Shown here piece by piece: positions 34,787 to 43,644 of a DNA stretch of 64,000 bases. How positions within the stretch are numbered: position 1 is the stretch's first letter; the number at the start of each line of letters is the position of its first letter. A program made the translations under genes and the position numbers. The stretch comes from Roseiarcus sp963772555 (GTDB lineage: Bacteria; Pseudomonadota; Alphaproteobacteria; Rhizobiales; Beijerinckiaceae), in contig CAVYXQ010000011.1 in assembly GCA_963772555.1 (NCBI GenBank), forward strand, positions 310,001 through 374,000, written 5' to 3'. Under the pieces are notes generated by a model. That model made no database searches, had not been told where the DNA came from, and was given only the letters and a program-made list of their open reading frames with translations.

Positions 34787-35536
34787 TCACGCCGCGACTT
34801 GCTCCGCCGGCGTGGCCGCCCTCAGGTTCGCTCGGGCGGTGAGCGGAAGATGATCGGACGAGTGCCGCGCCAGCGGGCTGTCATGAACCGCGAGATCGGC
34901 AATCAAGCCGTCAGGCCAACCGAGAATCCGGTCGAGGGCGAAAACGGGCCGGCGGGAAGGAAAGCTCAGAACCGACGGCGCGACCCGAAAGGTCGGCTCA
35001 AGCCCGCGGAGCGCAGACCTTCCGCGCCGGCGCCACTCGTTGAGATCGCCGAGCAAAATGGTCGGCATCGGCGGCAGATCCCGGAAAGCGGCCATCAGCG
35101 CGCTGACCTGATCAAGCCGTGAAAGACGAAGCAAGCCGAGGTGGGCGGCGATAACGCGAAACTCCCCATCGCCGAGATCCAGTTCGGCGACGATCGCTCC
35201 GCGCGGCTCGCCTCCCGGCAGCCGCAGGCGCGATCGGCTGTAGGATAAAGGTTCTCCGCGCACGAGAAGGGCGTTGCCGTGCCAGCCGTGGCGGCGAGAA
35301 TCGTCCGATTGCACCAAAAGCTGCATTCCGGTCTCGCGCTCGATGGCGGCCGGATCGAGGAGCCCGCCACGTCGGGCAAAACGGCGATCGACCTCCTGAA
35401 GGGCGATGACGTCGGCGCCGAGCTCGCCAATCACCCCGATGATGCGATCGGGCCGGGTGACGCCGTCCAGGCCCCGGCATTTGTGGATATTGTAGGACGC
35501 AATCTTCAAGTGAGACCTCGATTCATCGGGATTCAT
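34787..35536 (-). CDS. Endonuclease/exonuclease/phosphatase family protein
   Basis: 249 residues from the ATG at 35536. EEP-fold motifs: KIASYNIHKCRGLDG (Asn metal ligand), DVIALQEVDRRFARRG (Glu), RVIAAHLGLL (His), TILLGDLNEWRRRG (Asp-Asn) and the C-terminal HSSDHLPLTA (Asp-His). This is the Mg-dependent phosphodiesterase fold shared by exonuclease III and phospholipase-like enzymes. It begins 11 bases after the cardiolipin synthase gene ends, an arrangement also seen with PLD-type cardiolipin synthases elsewhere, so a role in lipid or nucleic-acid phosphodiester cleavage cannot be separated. Confidence 0.88.
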   Translation of the reverse strand: MNPDESRSHLKIASYNIHKCRGLDGVTRPDRIIGVIGELGADVIALQEVDRRFARRGGLLDPAAIERETGMQLLVQSDDSRRHGWHGNALLVRGEPLSYSRSRLRLPGGEPRGAIVAELDLGDGEFRVIAAHLGLLRLSRLDQVSALMAAFRDLPPMPTILLGDLNEWRRRGRSALRGLEPTFRVAPSVLSFPSRRPVFALDRILGWPDGLIADLAVHDSPLARHSSDHLPLTARANLRAATPAEQVAA

Positions 35537-35546
35537 CGATCGGCCG

Positions 35547-36974
35547 TCATATATAGGGCATCGCGAGCCGCGCCGCCGCATCCCGGAGCTTCACCGGGAG
35601 CGGGCGCTTGTCGATTTCCGGCAATGTGATCGGCTGGACGCAGCGGAGGTCGATGAATTCGGCGAGCTCCTCCGCCAGGTCTTTGTCGTAGAACTCAACG
35701 GTCAGTTCGAAATTCAGGCGAAGGCTCCGGGTGTCCCAGTTGGCGCTGCCGATGAGGCTCCATCGGCCATCGATCGTCATTAATTTCGAATGGTCGAACG
35801 GCGGCGGACTGCGCCAGAGACGACAACCAGTCTCCAGCAGCGGGCGAATGTGCGTCTGAGCGGCCCAGGCGACGAGGAAATGATTGTTCTTCTGCGGGAA
35901 GACGATATTCACGTCGACGCCCCGCAAGACGGCCAGCCGGAGCTCGGTGATCAGTTGCTCGTCCGGCAGAAAATAGGGCGTGGCAATCCTGATCGAACGC
36001 CGCGCCAGGTTGACGGCGGACAATAGCACCAGAACCAGCTGATCGACCTCCTGGTCCGGCCCGGAAGCGATCGTGCGGGCCGCCGATGCGCTGCTCGCTG
36101 GCCCCGGATGGGCGGCGCCCGTTCCCATCGCCTCTTCGCCGGTCGTGAACGACCAGTCGTCGTCGAACTCCTGCTCTATCTGCCGGACGATCGTCCCCTC
36201 GAGGCGAAAATGGGTGTCGCGGACCGGCGCTTTCGGCCCCTTCGCCATCACGTTCTCGGCGCCGATGTTCAGGCCGCCGACGAACGCGCTCCGCCCATCG
36301 ACGATCAGGCTCTTCTTATGCAGTCTGAGATCGAGGAACGGCATCTTCCAGGGCAGCGTCGAGTGGAGGAACCGGGCGACCGGAACGCCTTGCCGCCGCA
36401 AAGCGTGATAGGCGGACGAGCGCACAAATCCGCCGCCGAATCCGTCGATCAGAACGCGGGTTCTCACTCCGCGGCGATGCGCCCTGACCAAGGCGTCAAT
36501 GAATTGCAGGCCGATGTCGTCAGTGCGGAAAATGTAGGTTGAGAGCCGAACTTGAAATTGGGCGCTCTCGATCGCCGCGATCATTTGCGGGTAGGCTTGA
36601 TCGCCGCATTGGAGCGTCGCTACGACCTTGCCGGTCGCGATCTCCTGGCCGGTGATCTTGCCGACAGCGGTCTTGAGCCGCTCGATCGGGTCCTCCGAGG
36701 CAATGTCGCCGGTGACCAGAGGGTCGACGCTCTGAGCCGGCCCCCTCAGCCGACGCGCGCGACGCCTCACCCGGTTGATGCCGAAACCGACATAGAGGAG
36801 CGCTCCCAGGACAGGCGAGAGCCACGCCATCCCGATCCATCCGATCGCCGCCGGCACCTCGCGCTTGGTCATCAACACATGCACGGTGACCGCCGTGGCG
36901 ATCGCCACGTGGAAGACGCCGATCAGAAGCGCTTGACTTTCAAGCAGCGCTGACGACCCGAGAAAATGATTCAA
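35547..36974 (-). CDS. Cardiolipin synthase-like phospholipase D protein
   Basis: 475 residues with a TTG start at 36974, chosen because the N-terminal membrane helices begin directly after it. Two transmembrane segments (IGVFHVAIATAVTVHVLM and IGWIGMAWLSPVLGALLYVGF) precede two PLD domains with HKD motifs: LHKKSLIVDGRSAFVGG near residue 235 and FDHSKLMTIDGRWSLIGSAN near residue 400. Such enzymes join two phosphatidylglycerols, or PG and PE, into cardiolipin at the inner membrane. A PLD-type enzyme rather than the CDP-alcohol type is present. The gene downstream is the EEP-family protein. Confidence 0.9.
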   Translation of the reverse strand: MNHFLGSSALLESQALLIGVFHVAIATAVTVHVLMTKREVPAAIGWIGMAWLSPVLGALLYVGFGINRVRRRARRLRGPAQSVDPLVTGDIASEDPIERLKTAVGKITGQEIATGKVVATLQCGDQAYPQMIAAIESAQFQVRLSTYIFRTDDIGLQFIDALVRAHRRGVRTRVLIDGFGGGFVRSSAYHALRRQGVPVARFLHSTLPWKMPFLDLRLHKKSLIVDGRSAFVGGLNIGAENVMAKGPKAPVRDTHFRLEGTIVRQIEQEFDDDWSFTTGEEAMGTGAAHPGPASSASAARTIASGPDQEVDQLVLVLLSAVNLARRSIRIATPYFLPDEQLITELRLAVLRGVDVNIVFPQKNNHFLVAWAAQTHIRPLLETGCRLWRSPPPFDHSKLMTIDGRWSLIGSANWDTRSLRLNFELTVEFYDKDLAEELAEFIDLRCVQPITLPEIDKRPLPVKLRDAAARLAMPYI

Positions 36975-37199
36975 ATCAGCGCTCTGCCATTGCCGCCTGG
37001 CGCAATCGTCGAAAAAGACCCGTTGAAGAGGGGTCCCGTCGTCCGAGGCGTCGATACGGATTCCTCCGGCCGGACGCAAATCGCCTCGCACCGGCGCCCC
37101 ATCTGTCGCCCCAGCGGACGCCATTCGCGAATTGGCGACGAATCCAGATCGCCCAGCCGGCGATCTTGATACAGTCGTATGCGAAGGCGAGCCCTCCCC

Positions 37200-37676
37200 A
37201 TGCCCAAGACGCCGAGCATCCGACTGTCCGCGCCAAAACCCGAAGACTATGTCGTCGTCGACGGCTCCGACGGCCCGCGCCGCGACTTTCGCATCAGCGT
37301 CGGCCTGCGCGAGGGCTGGGACGCCGAGGGTCGGGTCTTCGACGTCTCCGAAGCGGTGCGCACCGCACGCGCCTGGATGAAGCGTCGCGTCGAGGCCGGC
37401 CAGCCTGCGCTTTCGGGCATGTTCACCCGCGCGGAGGTAACCTATGCGTGGCCGCGCGAGGACGGCACGGTAGGGTCGGACCGCGAACCCGTCGCCTTGT
37501 TCACCGGCGAGGCGGTGCATGCCTATCTCGGTCACCTGCCGGACGCCGCGATCGAAGCCATGCTGAACGAGCTGGCGGCAGAACTCGGCGCCGCGTTGGG
37601 GCAGGAGCGGATCTATGTCGCCTTCGCCGAACGGACCTGGATCCTGGATGCCGGGGAGCGCGACCACGGAGCCTGA
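37200..37676 (+). CDS. Conserved hypothetical protein
   Basis: 158 residues from the ATG at 37200. No domain I recognise. It is acidic and soluble, with an N-terminal TPSIRLSAPKPEDYVVVDG, a middle VREDGT-like turn (WPREDGTVGSDREP) and a C-terminal helix-strand segment AAELGAALGQERIYVAFAER. No signal peptide or membrane segment. Codon use looks like that of its neighbours. Divergent from the cardiolipin synthase gene and followed by the ArsR operator region. Confidence 0.65.
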   Translation: MPKTPSIRLSAPKPEDYVVVDGSDGPRRDFRISVGLREGWDAEGRVFDVSEAVRTARAWMKRRVEAGQPALSGMFTRAEVTYAWPREDGTVGSDREPVALFTGEAVHAYLGHLPDAAIEAMLNELAAELGAALGQERIYVAFAERTWILDAGERDHGA

Positions 37677-37690
37677 GGGGGTCGCGCAAC

Positions 37691-37727
37691 GCATTAGGCT
37701 TGACTAATGCATTAGTCCTAGCTAATG
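37691..37727 (+). promoter_or_regulatory. Operator array upstream of the arsR-type gene
   Basis: Four half-sites CATTAG/CTAATG alternate within 37 bases: GCATTAG (37691-37697), the perfect palindrome ACTAATGCATTAGT (37703-37716) and CTAATG (37722-37727). The array ends nine bases before the ArsR start codon, the classical place for autorepression. Confidence 0.75.
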
Positions 37728-37735
37728 TCTCGTCA

Positions 37736-38065
37736 ATGACCCAAGCCGCCGTCATCACCGCTGTCATGCGCGCGCTCGCCGATCCCACCCGGCGCGCGGT
37801 GTTCGAGCGGATCGTCGGGTCCGACGAGATCACCGTGGCTGAACTGACGCGGGGGAGCGGGGTGACGCAGGGCGCCATCTCCCAACACCTCAAGTCATTG
37901 AAGCAGGCGGGCCTCGTCGCCGAGCGCCCCGAGGGCCGCAACGTCTACTACCGCGCCGAGCCGGAGGGCCTCTCCCCGCTCGTCGACTGGATGAGCCACT
38001 ACGGTGTCTTCTGGCGCGAGCGGTTCGCCAACCTCCGAACCCTTCTCAAGGAGATCGATCCATGA
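37736..38065 (+). CDS. ArsR-family transcriptional regulator (first ArsR-AHSA1 pair)
   Basis: 109 residues. Winged helix-turn-helix: VMRALADPTRRAVFERI, EITVAELTRGSGVTQGAIS with QHLKSLKQAGLVAERPEGR, and the wing NVYYRAEPEGLSPLVDWM. There are no metal-binding cysteines (no CVC motif), so it does not sense arsenic. This is the subfamily that is co-transcribed with AHSA1/SRPBCC proteins. The stop overlaps the next ATG (ATGA). It probably represses its own operon through the palindromes at 37691-37727. Confidence 0.9.
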   Translation: MTQAAVITAVMRALADPTRRAVFERIVGSDEITVAELTRGSGVTQGAISQHLKSLKQAGLVAERPEGRNVYYRAEPEGLSPLVDWMSHYGVFWRERFANLRTLLKEIDP

Positions 38066-38535
38066 ACGACGCCGCGATGAAGTACGACACGCAAGACATC
38101 GTTGTCGAGGAGGTGTTTCCGCACGCGCCGGAGACAATCTGGAAGACCCTGACGAATGGCGAGCTCGTTGGCCGCTGGCTCATGATGGCGCCGACAGGGT
38201 TCGAGCCGGTGAAAGGCGCACCATTCACTTTTCAGACGACGCCGGCCGGCGCATGGGACGGCGTCATTCATTGCGAGGTGCTCGAAGCGGTTCCGAACGA
38301 GCGGTTCGTCTTTTCGTGGCGAGGCGGCGACGACAGCAACGATGGGCGATATGGCTCGCGTCTCGAGACGATCGTCACCTTCACGCTCGTCAAGGCCGAC
38401 GGCGGCACGCGCCTTCGCCTCGTCCATTCCGGCTTCGTCACCCCGAAGAACGAAACCGCGTTCCGGAGCATGAGCCAAGGCTGGAAGGGGGTCGTCGGCA
38501 GGATCGGGGGGCTTTCCGGCGGGTCGGTCCACTGA
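38062..38535 (+). CDS. SRPBCC (AHSA1-like) domain protein
   Basis: 157 residues. Single START/Bet v1-like fold: IVVEEVFPHAPETIWKTLTN, the conserved LVGRWLMM, FTFQTTPAGAWDGVIHCEVL and the C-terminal helix RSMSQGWKGVVGRIGG. The family has a hydrophobic pocket; in bacteria these proteins often accompany ArsR regulators, and ligand and function are unknown. Translationally coupled to the ArsR gene. Confidence 0.88.
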   Translation: MNDAAMKYDTQDIVVEEVFPHAPETIWKTLTNGELVGRWLMMAPTGFEPVKGAPFTFQTTPAGAWDGVIHCEVLEAVPNERFVFSWRGGDDSNDGRYGSRLETIVTFTLVKADGGTRLRLVHSGFVTPKNETAFRSMSQGWKGVVGRIGGLSGGSVH

Positions 38536-38588
38536 CTGGCGCCCCCGGGCCCAAAACTACCAGCCACACCGACCAAAGGAGAGACACG

Positions 38589-39374
38589 ATGATCGACCAC
38601 AAGACCGGAACTCGTGAAGAGTGGCTCGCGGCCCGTCTCAAGCTCCTCGATGAGGAGAAGGAGCTGACGCGGCGCAGCGACGAGCTGGCGCGGCGGCGTC
38701 AGGAGCTGCCCTGGGTCCGGGTCGACAACGACTATCGCTTGGAGACCGACGCGGGGAGCGCCTCGCTGAAAGACCTGTTCCGCGGCCGGTCGCAACTCCT
38801 CGTCTACCACTACATGTTCGGGCCGGACTATAGGGCGGGGTGCGCGACCTGCTCGACAATCGCGGACGGCTTCGACGGCTTCGCCGTCCACCTGGCCAAC
38901 CACGACGTGATGCTCTGGGCGGTGTCGCGGGCGCCGCTGGCGAAGCTGCAGGCCTACAAGCGACGGATGGGGTGGGCATTTCCCTGGGCCTCCTCGTTCG
39001 GCGGCGACTTCAACGCCGACTTCAGCGCCTCCTTCGATGAAGAGCAACAGCGAGAGGGGAGCATCGAATACAACTACCGGCGAGAGCCGCCGTGGAAGTC
39101 GCGCACCGACGAGGGGATTCCGAACCGCATGCCAGGGACGCCAGTCGGCGATAACGCGGCCATGACCGGGACTGACCCGGCCACTTACACGCGCGAAAGG
39201 CCGGGGATGAGCGCTTTCGCGCTCGAGGACGGGGGCGTCTACCACACCTACTCGACCTACGCGCGGGGCCTCGACGGCCTCTGGGGCATGTATCAGTGGC
39301 TCGACCGCGCGCCAAAGGGGCGCAACGAGACGGGCGTCTGGTGGCGCCGCCATGACGAGTACGACAACGGCTGA
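38589..39374 (+). CDS. DUF899 thioredoxin-like protein
   Basis: 261 residues; the ATG at 38589 follows AAAGGAGAGAC. DUF899 signature: TREEWLAARLKLLDEEKELTR, LARRRQELPWVRVD, LLVYHYMFGPDY with CATCSTIADGFDG (the CxxC-like active site of the thioredoxin fold), and WAFPWASSFGGDFNADF. The end GGVYHTYSTYARGLDGLWG is also typical. Proteins of this family occur beside ArsR-AHSA1 genes in many genomes and are suspected oxidoreductases. It is probably in the same transcription unit. Confidence 0.9.
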   Translation: MIDHKTGTREEWLAARLKLLDEEKELTRRSDELARRRQELPWVRVDNDYRLETDAGSASLKDLFRGRSQLLVYHYMFGPDYRAGCATCSTIADGFDGFAVHLANHDVMLWAVSRAPLAKLQAYKRRMGWAFPWASSFGGDFNADFSASFDEEQQREGSIEYNYRREPPWKSRTDEGIPNRMPGTPVGDNAAMTGTDPATYTRERPGMSAFALEDGGVYHTYSTYARGLDGLWGMYQWLDRAPKGRNETGVWWRRHDEYDNG

Positions 39375-39385
39375 GCCCCGCTCGC

Positions 39386-40177
39386 ATGGCGTACGCGCGA
39401 ACTTCCGAACAGGCTTTTTTCGGTTTCGGGGGGCTCGTCTTCATCGCCAGCGCCGCGCTGACGGTCGTCTGGGGCGCGCGCATGTCGGCGATGGACGGCG
39501 TGGCGATGCCCGGCGGCTGGACGATGTCGATGGCGTGGATGCGGATGCCGGGAGAGACGTGGCCCGGCGCGGCGGCGTCGTTCCTTTGCATGTGGACCGT
39601 GATGATGGCGGCGATGATGCTGCCCTCCCTAGTCCCGATGCTGCAGCGCTACCGCCATGCTGTCAGCTCCGAGGGCGAGAGGCGGCTGGGAAGGCTGACC
39701 GCGCTCGTCGGCGCCGGTTACTTCTTCGTCTGGACAATGTTCGGGATGGCCGCCTTTCCGCTCGGCGTCGCGCTTGCGGCGATCGAGATGCATGAGCCGA
39801 CGCTAGCGAGCGCCGTCCCGATCGCGGTCGGCGGCGTCATTCTGGTCGCCGGCGCGCTGCAGTTCAGCGCGTGGAAAGCGCGCTGCCTCGCCTGCTGCCG
39901 GGAGACGCCCGGCTACGGCCGTATCCTGCCGGCCGACGCCGGCACGGCCTGGCGGCACGGCCTCCGCCTCGGCTTGAACTGCGTCGAGTGCTGTTTCGGG
40001 CCGATGGCGGTCCTCCTGGCCGTCGGGATCGTGGACCTTCGCGCGATGGCCGTCGTAGCGGGGGCCATCACGATGGAGCGTCTGGCGCCGGCCGGCGAGC
40101 GCGTCGCCCGAGGCGCCGGCGCCGTCGCCGTCGGCGCAGGGTTGTTTCTGATCGCGCAAGCCGCCGGGCTCGGATGA
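39386..40177 (+). CDS. DUF2182 multi-pass membrane protein
   Basis: 263 residues. About six or seven membrane helices: FFGFGGLVFIASAALTVVWG, a methionine-rich loop, then WTVMMAAMMLPSLVPM and others. Family markers: MWTVMMAAMMLPS, QFSAWKARCLACCRE, and the HGLRLGLNCVECCFG motif with two Cys pairs. DUF2182 proteins are predicted metal-binding membrane proteins. It begins 11 bases after the DUF899 gene, and the DUF899-DUF2182 association is recurrent, suggesting joint function in an unidentified metal or redox process. Confidence 0.9.
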   Translation: MAYARTSEQAFFGFGGLVFIASAALTVVWGARMSAMDGVAMPGGWTMSMAWMRMPGETWPGAAASFLCMWTVMMAAMMLPSLVPMLQRYRHAVSSEGERRLGRLTALVGAGYFFVWTMFGMAAFPLGVALAAIEMHEPTLASAVPIAVGGVILVAGALQFSAWKARCLACCRETPGYGRILPADAGTAWRHGLRLGLNCVECCFGPMAVLLAVGIVDLRAMAVVAGAITMERLAPAGERVARGAGAVAVGAGLFLIAQAAGLG

Positions 40178-40365
40178 AGCATCGGTGAGGGAGGGAGAAC
40201 ACGGCGACAGACAGAACCCGGATGCGGGACGAGTTCCCCTATTGCGGCACGGCCTTTGCCGGCACTGCGGGCCCTTGGCAAATTCCCGGCGAGGCCTTTT
40301 CGCGGCCGGGGACGCGACTACCTTAGGGCAGGACCGTGAAGACATCCCCTTGCGGAGTTCCCCCC

Positions 40366-41622
40366 ATGACCGCGCATCAGCGTAACGTCCCCGCCCCGAT
40401 CGACCCCGTGAAGCTCGACCGACTTGCCGAAACCGCGATCAAGGTCGGATTGCGCCTCGAGCCGGGCCAGGATCTCTTCCTCACGGCGCCGGTCGCGGCC
40501 CTGCCTCTGGCGCGGCGCATCGCCGAGGAGGCCTACAAGGCCGGCGCCGGCCTCGTGACGCCGGTCTTCTCCGACGAGGAGATAACGCTGTCGCGCTTCC
40601 GCTTCGCGCCGGACGAGAGCTTCGACCGCGCGCCCGGTTGGCTCTATGACGGCGTCGGCAAGGCGTTCGACGCCAATACCGCGCGGCTCGCCATTGTCGG
40701 CGAAGATCCGATGCTGCTCGCGCACGAAGACCCCGACAAGGTGGCGCGCGCCAACAAGGCGAACTCGATCGCCTATCAGCCGGCGCTCGAGAAGATCGCC
40801 GGCTTCGACATCAACTGGAACATCGTCGCCTACCCGACGGCGTCCTGGGCGAAGCGGGTCTTTCCCGGAGAAGAGGACGACATCGCCGTCGGCAGGCTGG
40901 CGGAAGCGATTTTCGCCGCCTCGCGGGTCGACAACGACGACCCGGTCGCCGCCTGGACGGCGCATAATTCCGCACTCGGCCGCCGCACGGAATGGCTGAA
41001 CGGCAGGAAGTTTCGCGCCCTGCATTATTCCGGGCCGGGCACGGACCTGACCATCGGGCTCGCCGACGGCCACGACTGGCAGGGCGGCGCTGCGACGGCG
41101 AAGAACGGCATCGTCTGCAATCCGAACATTCCGACCGAGGAAGTCTTCACGACGCCGCACGCGCGCCGGGTCGAGGGGCGCGTCGTCAGCACCAAGCCCC
41201 TCTCCTATCAGGGCTCGCTGATCGACGGCATCGCGGTCAGGTTCGAGGCGGGACGCATCGTCGAGGCGAGGGCGGCGCGCGGCGAAGAGGTGCTGAAAAA
41301 AGTGCTCGACGCCGACGAAGGCGCGCGCCGCCTCGGTGAAGTGGCGCTGGTGCCGAACTCCTCGCCGATCGCCCAGAGCGGTCTCCTGTTCTTCAACACG
41401 CTCTTCGACGAGAATGCCGCCTGCCACATCGCCATCGGACAATGCTACGCGAAATGCTTCGTCGACGGCGACAAGCTCAGTCCGGCGGAGATCGCCGCCA
41501 GGGGCGGCAACAAGAGCATGATCCATATCGACTGGATGATCGGCTCGGACCAGATCGAGATCGACGGCCTCGACGCCGAGGGCGGCCGCACCCCGGTCTT
41601 CCGCAAGGGCGAATGGGCTTGA
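40366..41622 (+). CDS. Aminopeptidase of family M29 (AmpS/PepS-like)
   Basis: 418 residues from the ATG at 40366 (GGAG upstream; a GTG at 40336 is less likely). A cytosolic dimeric metallo-aminopeptidase with broad specificity. Seen: KVGLRLEPGQDLFLTAPVAA, the metal-ligand segments NIPTEEVFTTPHARRVEG (Glu, His), NTLFDENAACHIAIGQCY (Glu, His) and MIHIDWMIGSDQIEIDG (His, Asp), all conserved in M29. No neighbour of related function. Confidence 0.92.
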   Translation: MTAHQRNVPAPIDPVKLDRLAETAIKVGLRLEPGQDLFLTAPVAALPLARRIAEEAYKAGAGLVTPVFSDEEITLSRFRFAPDESFDRAPGWLYDGVGKAFDANTARLAIVGEDPMLLAHEDPDKVARANKANSIAYQPALEKIAGFDINWNIVAYPTASWAKRVFPGEEDDIAVGRLAEAIFAASRVDNDDPVAAWTAHNSALGRRTEWLNGRKFRALHYSGPGTDLTIGLADGHDWQGGAATAKNGIVCNPNIPTEEVFTTPHARRVEGRVVSTKPLSYQGSLIDGIAVRFEAGRIVEARAARGEEVLKKVLDADEGARRLGEVALVPNSSPIAQSGLLFFNTLFDENAACHIAIGQCYAKCFVDGDKLSPAEIAARGGNKSMIHIDWMIGSDQIEIDGLDAEGGRTPVFRKGEWA

Positions 41623-41812
41623 ACCGCACGCGTCTCTGTTGCTCGCGAAGGATCGTCAGGTAGCCACAACATTCCTGGAATTCGCGCAGACGAACGCAAG
41701 GGCGTTCGGGCCGCGCCTTCGGCGTGACGCAGATCGCCGCAGCGCGGGTGATGATAACTCCTTTTCCGTCCCTCGATCGTCCTTGCTACACTCGGGCAGT
41801 GGAGCGGAAACG

Positions 41813-42571
41813 ATGAGCCTCAAAGACAAGATTGCCGTGGTCACCGGCGGAAGCCGTGGCCTTGGCCTGGGACTGGTCGAGGCCTTGGTCGCTGAGGGCG
41901 CCAGGGTGACGGTTGTCGCCCGCGGCGCTGACGCGCTCGAGTCCGTCCGCGCCCGGCTGGGCGTCGCTACGATCTCCGCCGACGTAACGGAAGAGACCGC
42001 CGCTCGGCGCATCCTTGCCGAGGTCCGCCCGGACATCCTGGCGCTGAACGCCGGCGCAGCCCCGCGGATGGGACGGTTGGACCAGCTGAGCTGGTCGGAT
42101 TTCACCGCGATCTGGGAGACTGACGTCAAGGCAGGACTCTACTGGATGCAGGCCGCACTCAACCTGCCGCTGGAGCCGGGGGCCCGGGTTCTCGTGGGCT
42201 CGAGCGGCGCGGCCGAGAACGGATCGCCGCTTTCGGGCGGCTACGCCGGCGCCAAGCGCATGCTGTGGTTCATGGCCAAATACGCCAATGGGATCGCGAA
42301 GCAGAAGGAACTGGGCATCCGCTTCCAGGCGATCGTGCCTCAGCAGATCATCGGGGGCACCGGGGTCGGCGACGAGGCGTCCACGGTCTACGCCCGGGCG
42401 GCGGGCGTCGGCCGCGAGGCGTTCCTGGCCCGGTTTGGCGCGCCGATGCCGCCGCGCAAGTTTGGCGACTTCCTGGTCGCGGTGCTCGACGATCCGCAGT
42501 ACGCCGCGGGCCTCGCCTTTGGCCTGAAGGGCGATACGGGGATCACGGTCCTCGAGAGAGAGGCGGCTTGA
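41813..42571 (+). CDS. Short-chain dehydrogenase/reductase
   Basis: 252 residues. Classical SDR: cofactor motif VVTGGSRGLGLGLVEAL, LALNAGAAPRMGRLDQL in place of NNAG, active-site SSGAAENGS and YAGAKRMLWF (Tyr-x3-Lys). The C-terminal part is close to oxidoreductases that share operons with ECF sigma factors. The TGA overlaps the TTG start of the sigma factor gene, so expression of the two is coupled. The substrate is unknown. Confidence 0.9.
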   Translation: MSLKDKIAVVTGGSRGLGLGLVEALVAEGARVTVVARGADALESVRARLGVATISADVTEETAARRILAEVRPDILALNAGAAPRMGRLDQLSWSDFTAIWETDVKAGLYWMQAALNLPLEPGARVLVGSSGAAENGSPLSGGYAGAKRMLWFMAKYANGIAKQKELGIRFQAIVPQQIIGGTGVGDEASTVYARAAGVGREAFLARFGAPMPPRKFGDFLVAVLDDPQYAAGLAFGLKGDTGITVLEREAA

Positions 42572-43476
42572 GCGCAGTTCAATCCTCGCTGCAGGCCGGG
42601 CGCCACGCCGAGCTCGTGGCGCTCGCCGGCACGCTGAGGCCTGAGCTCCACCGCTACTGCGCGCGTCTGATGGGCTCGGTGATCGAGGGCGAGGATGTGG
42701 TGCAGGATGCCTTCGCCCGGGCCCTCGTCGCCCTGGACGGGCTCGAGGAGGTTCCGCTGCTCCGCGCCTGGCTCTTCCGGATCGCCCACAACCGGGCGCT
42801 GGACCTCATGCGCAGCCGCGCGATCCGCGCGGCCGAGCCCATCGAGGCGGCTTACGAGGTCGCCGATCCGGAGAGCCCAGACCCTATGGAGGCGCTGATG
42901 CGCCGGGAGGCGGTCGAAACCGCGGTGTCGCGGTTCGTGGAGTTGCCGACGACGCAGCGAAGCGTGGTGATCCTCAAGGACGTGCTCGACCAGTCGCTGG
43001 AGGAAATCGCCTCCCTGCTCGACCTCTCGGTCAACGCGGTGAAGGCCCACCTTGCCCGCGGGCGGGCCCGGCTCAAGGCGATCAACGCTGAGGCGCCGCC
43101 TGAGCCCCTGCCGCGCCCGCCGTCGCCCGCTGTGGCCCGCTATGTCGCCCTGTTCAACCGGCGCGACTGGGACGGGCTGCGCGCGATGCTGGCCGACGAC
43201 GTGCGGCTGATCCAGTCGACGTACCCGCTGCGCGCCGGCGCCGCCGAGGTCGGCATGTTCTTCAGCATCTATGCGCGCAACCCACCGGCGCGGCTCGCCC
43301 CGGCCTGGCTCGAGGGGCGCGAGGCGATCGCGGTCTGGGAGGATGCTCAGGCGGCGAAGCCGAGCTATCTGATGTGGCTGGAGTGGACCGATGGCCGGAT
43401 CAGCTTCATCCGCGACACCTGTCACGCCCGCTATGTGGTCGACGACGCGGAGCTGGTCCTGGCCGCGCCGGAGTAA
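42568..43476 (+). CDS. ECF-type sigma factor with SnoaL-like C-terminal domain
   Basis: 302 residues with a TTG start at 42568 inside the SDR stop (TTGA). Region 2: VIEGEDVVQDAFARAL with LRAWLFRIAHNRALDLMRS. Region 4: PTTQRSVVILKDVLDQSLEEIAS and NAVKAHLARGRARLKA. The extra C-terminal domain (residues about 190-302, RYVALFNRRDWDGLRAMLAD) is SnoaL-like, as in ECF41/ECF56-type sigma factors, where it replaces an anti-sigma factor and controls activity. No anti-sigma gene is adjacent, in keeping with this. The WLPEP-type linker motif of ECF41 is not seen. Confidence 0.88.
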   Translation: MSAVQSSLQAGRHAELVALAGTLRPELHRYCARLMGSVIEGEDVVQDAFARALVALDGLEEVPLLRAWLFRIAHNRALDLMRSRAIRAAEPIEAAYEVADPESPDPMEALMRREAVETAVSRFVELPTTQRSVVILKDVLDQSLEEIASLLDLSVNAVKAHLARGRARLKAINAEAPPEPLPRPPSPAVARYVALFNRRDWDGLRAMLADDVRLIQSTYPLRAGAAEVGMFFSIYARNPPARLAPAWLEGREAIAVWEDAQAAKPSYLMWLEWTDGRISFIRDTCHARYVVDDAELVLAAPE

Positions 43477-43644
43477 GTCCGGACAGAGCCGCTTGACGGG
43501 GGGTCGCAAACTCGGCGAGCGATGCGACGCCCATCTCTCTTTGAGCTTGCCCGGCGCCATTTTGTCGGTCGCCATCTTTGGCGCCGTCCGCTACCTCTTC
43601 CGCTTGGGAAGCCGCGGGCTTCCAGTGACCGAGGAGATAAGGAC

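Noticed and set aside
36976..37236. 86-codon frame in the gap between cardiolipin synthase and the hypothetical gene
   Set aside because: Overlaps the plus-strand gene start, arginine-rich, no support.
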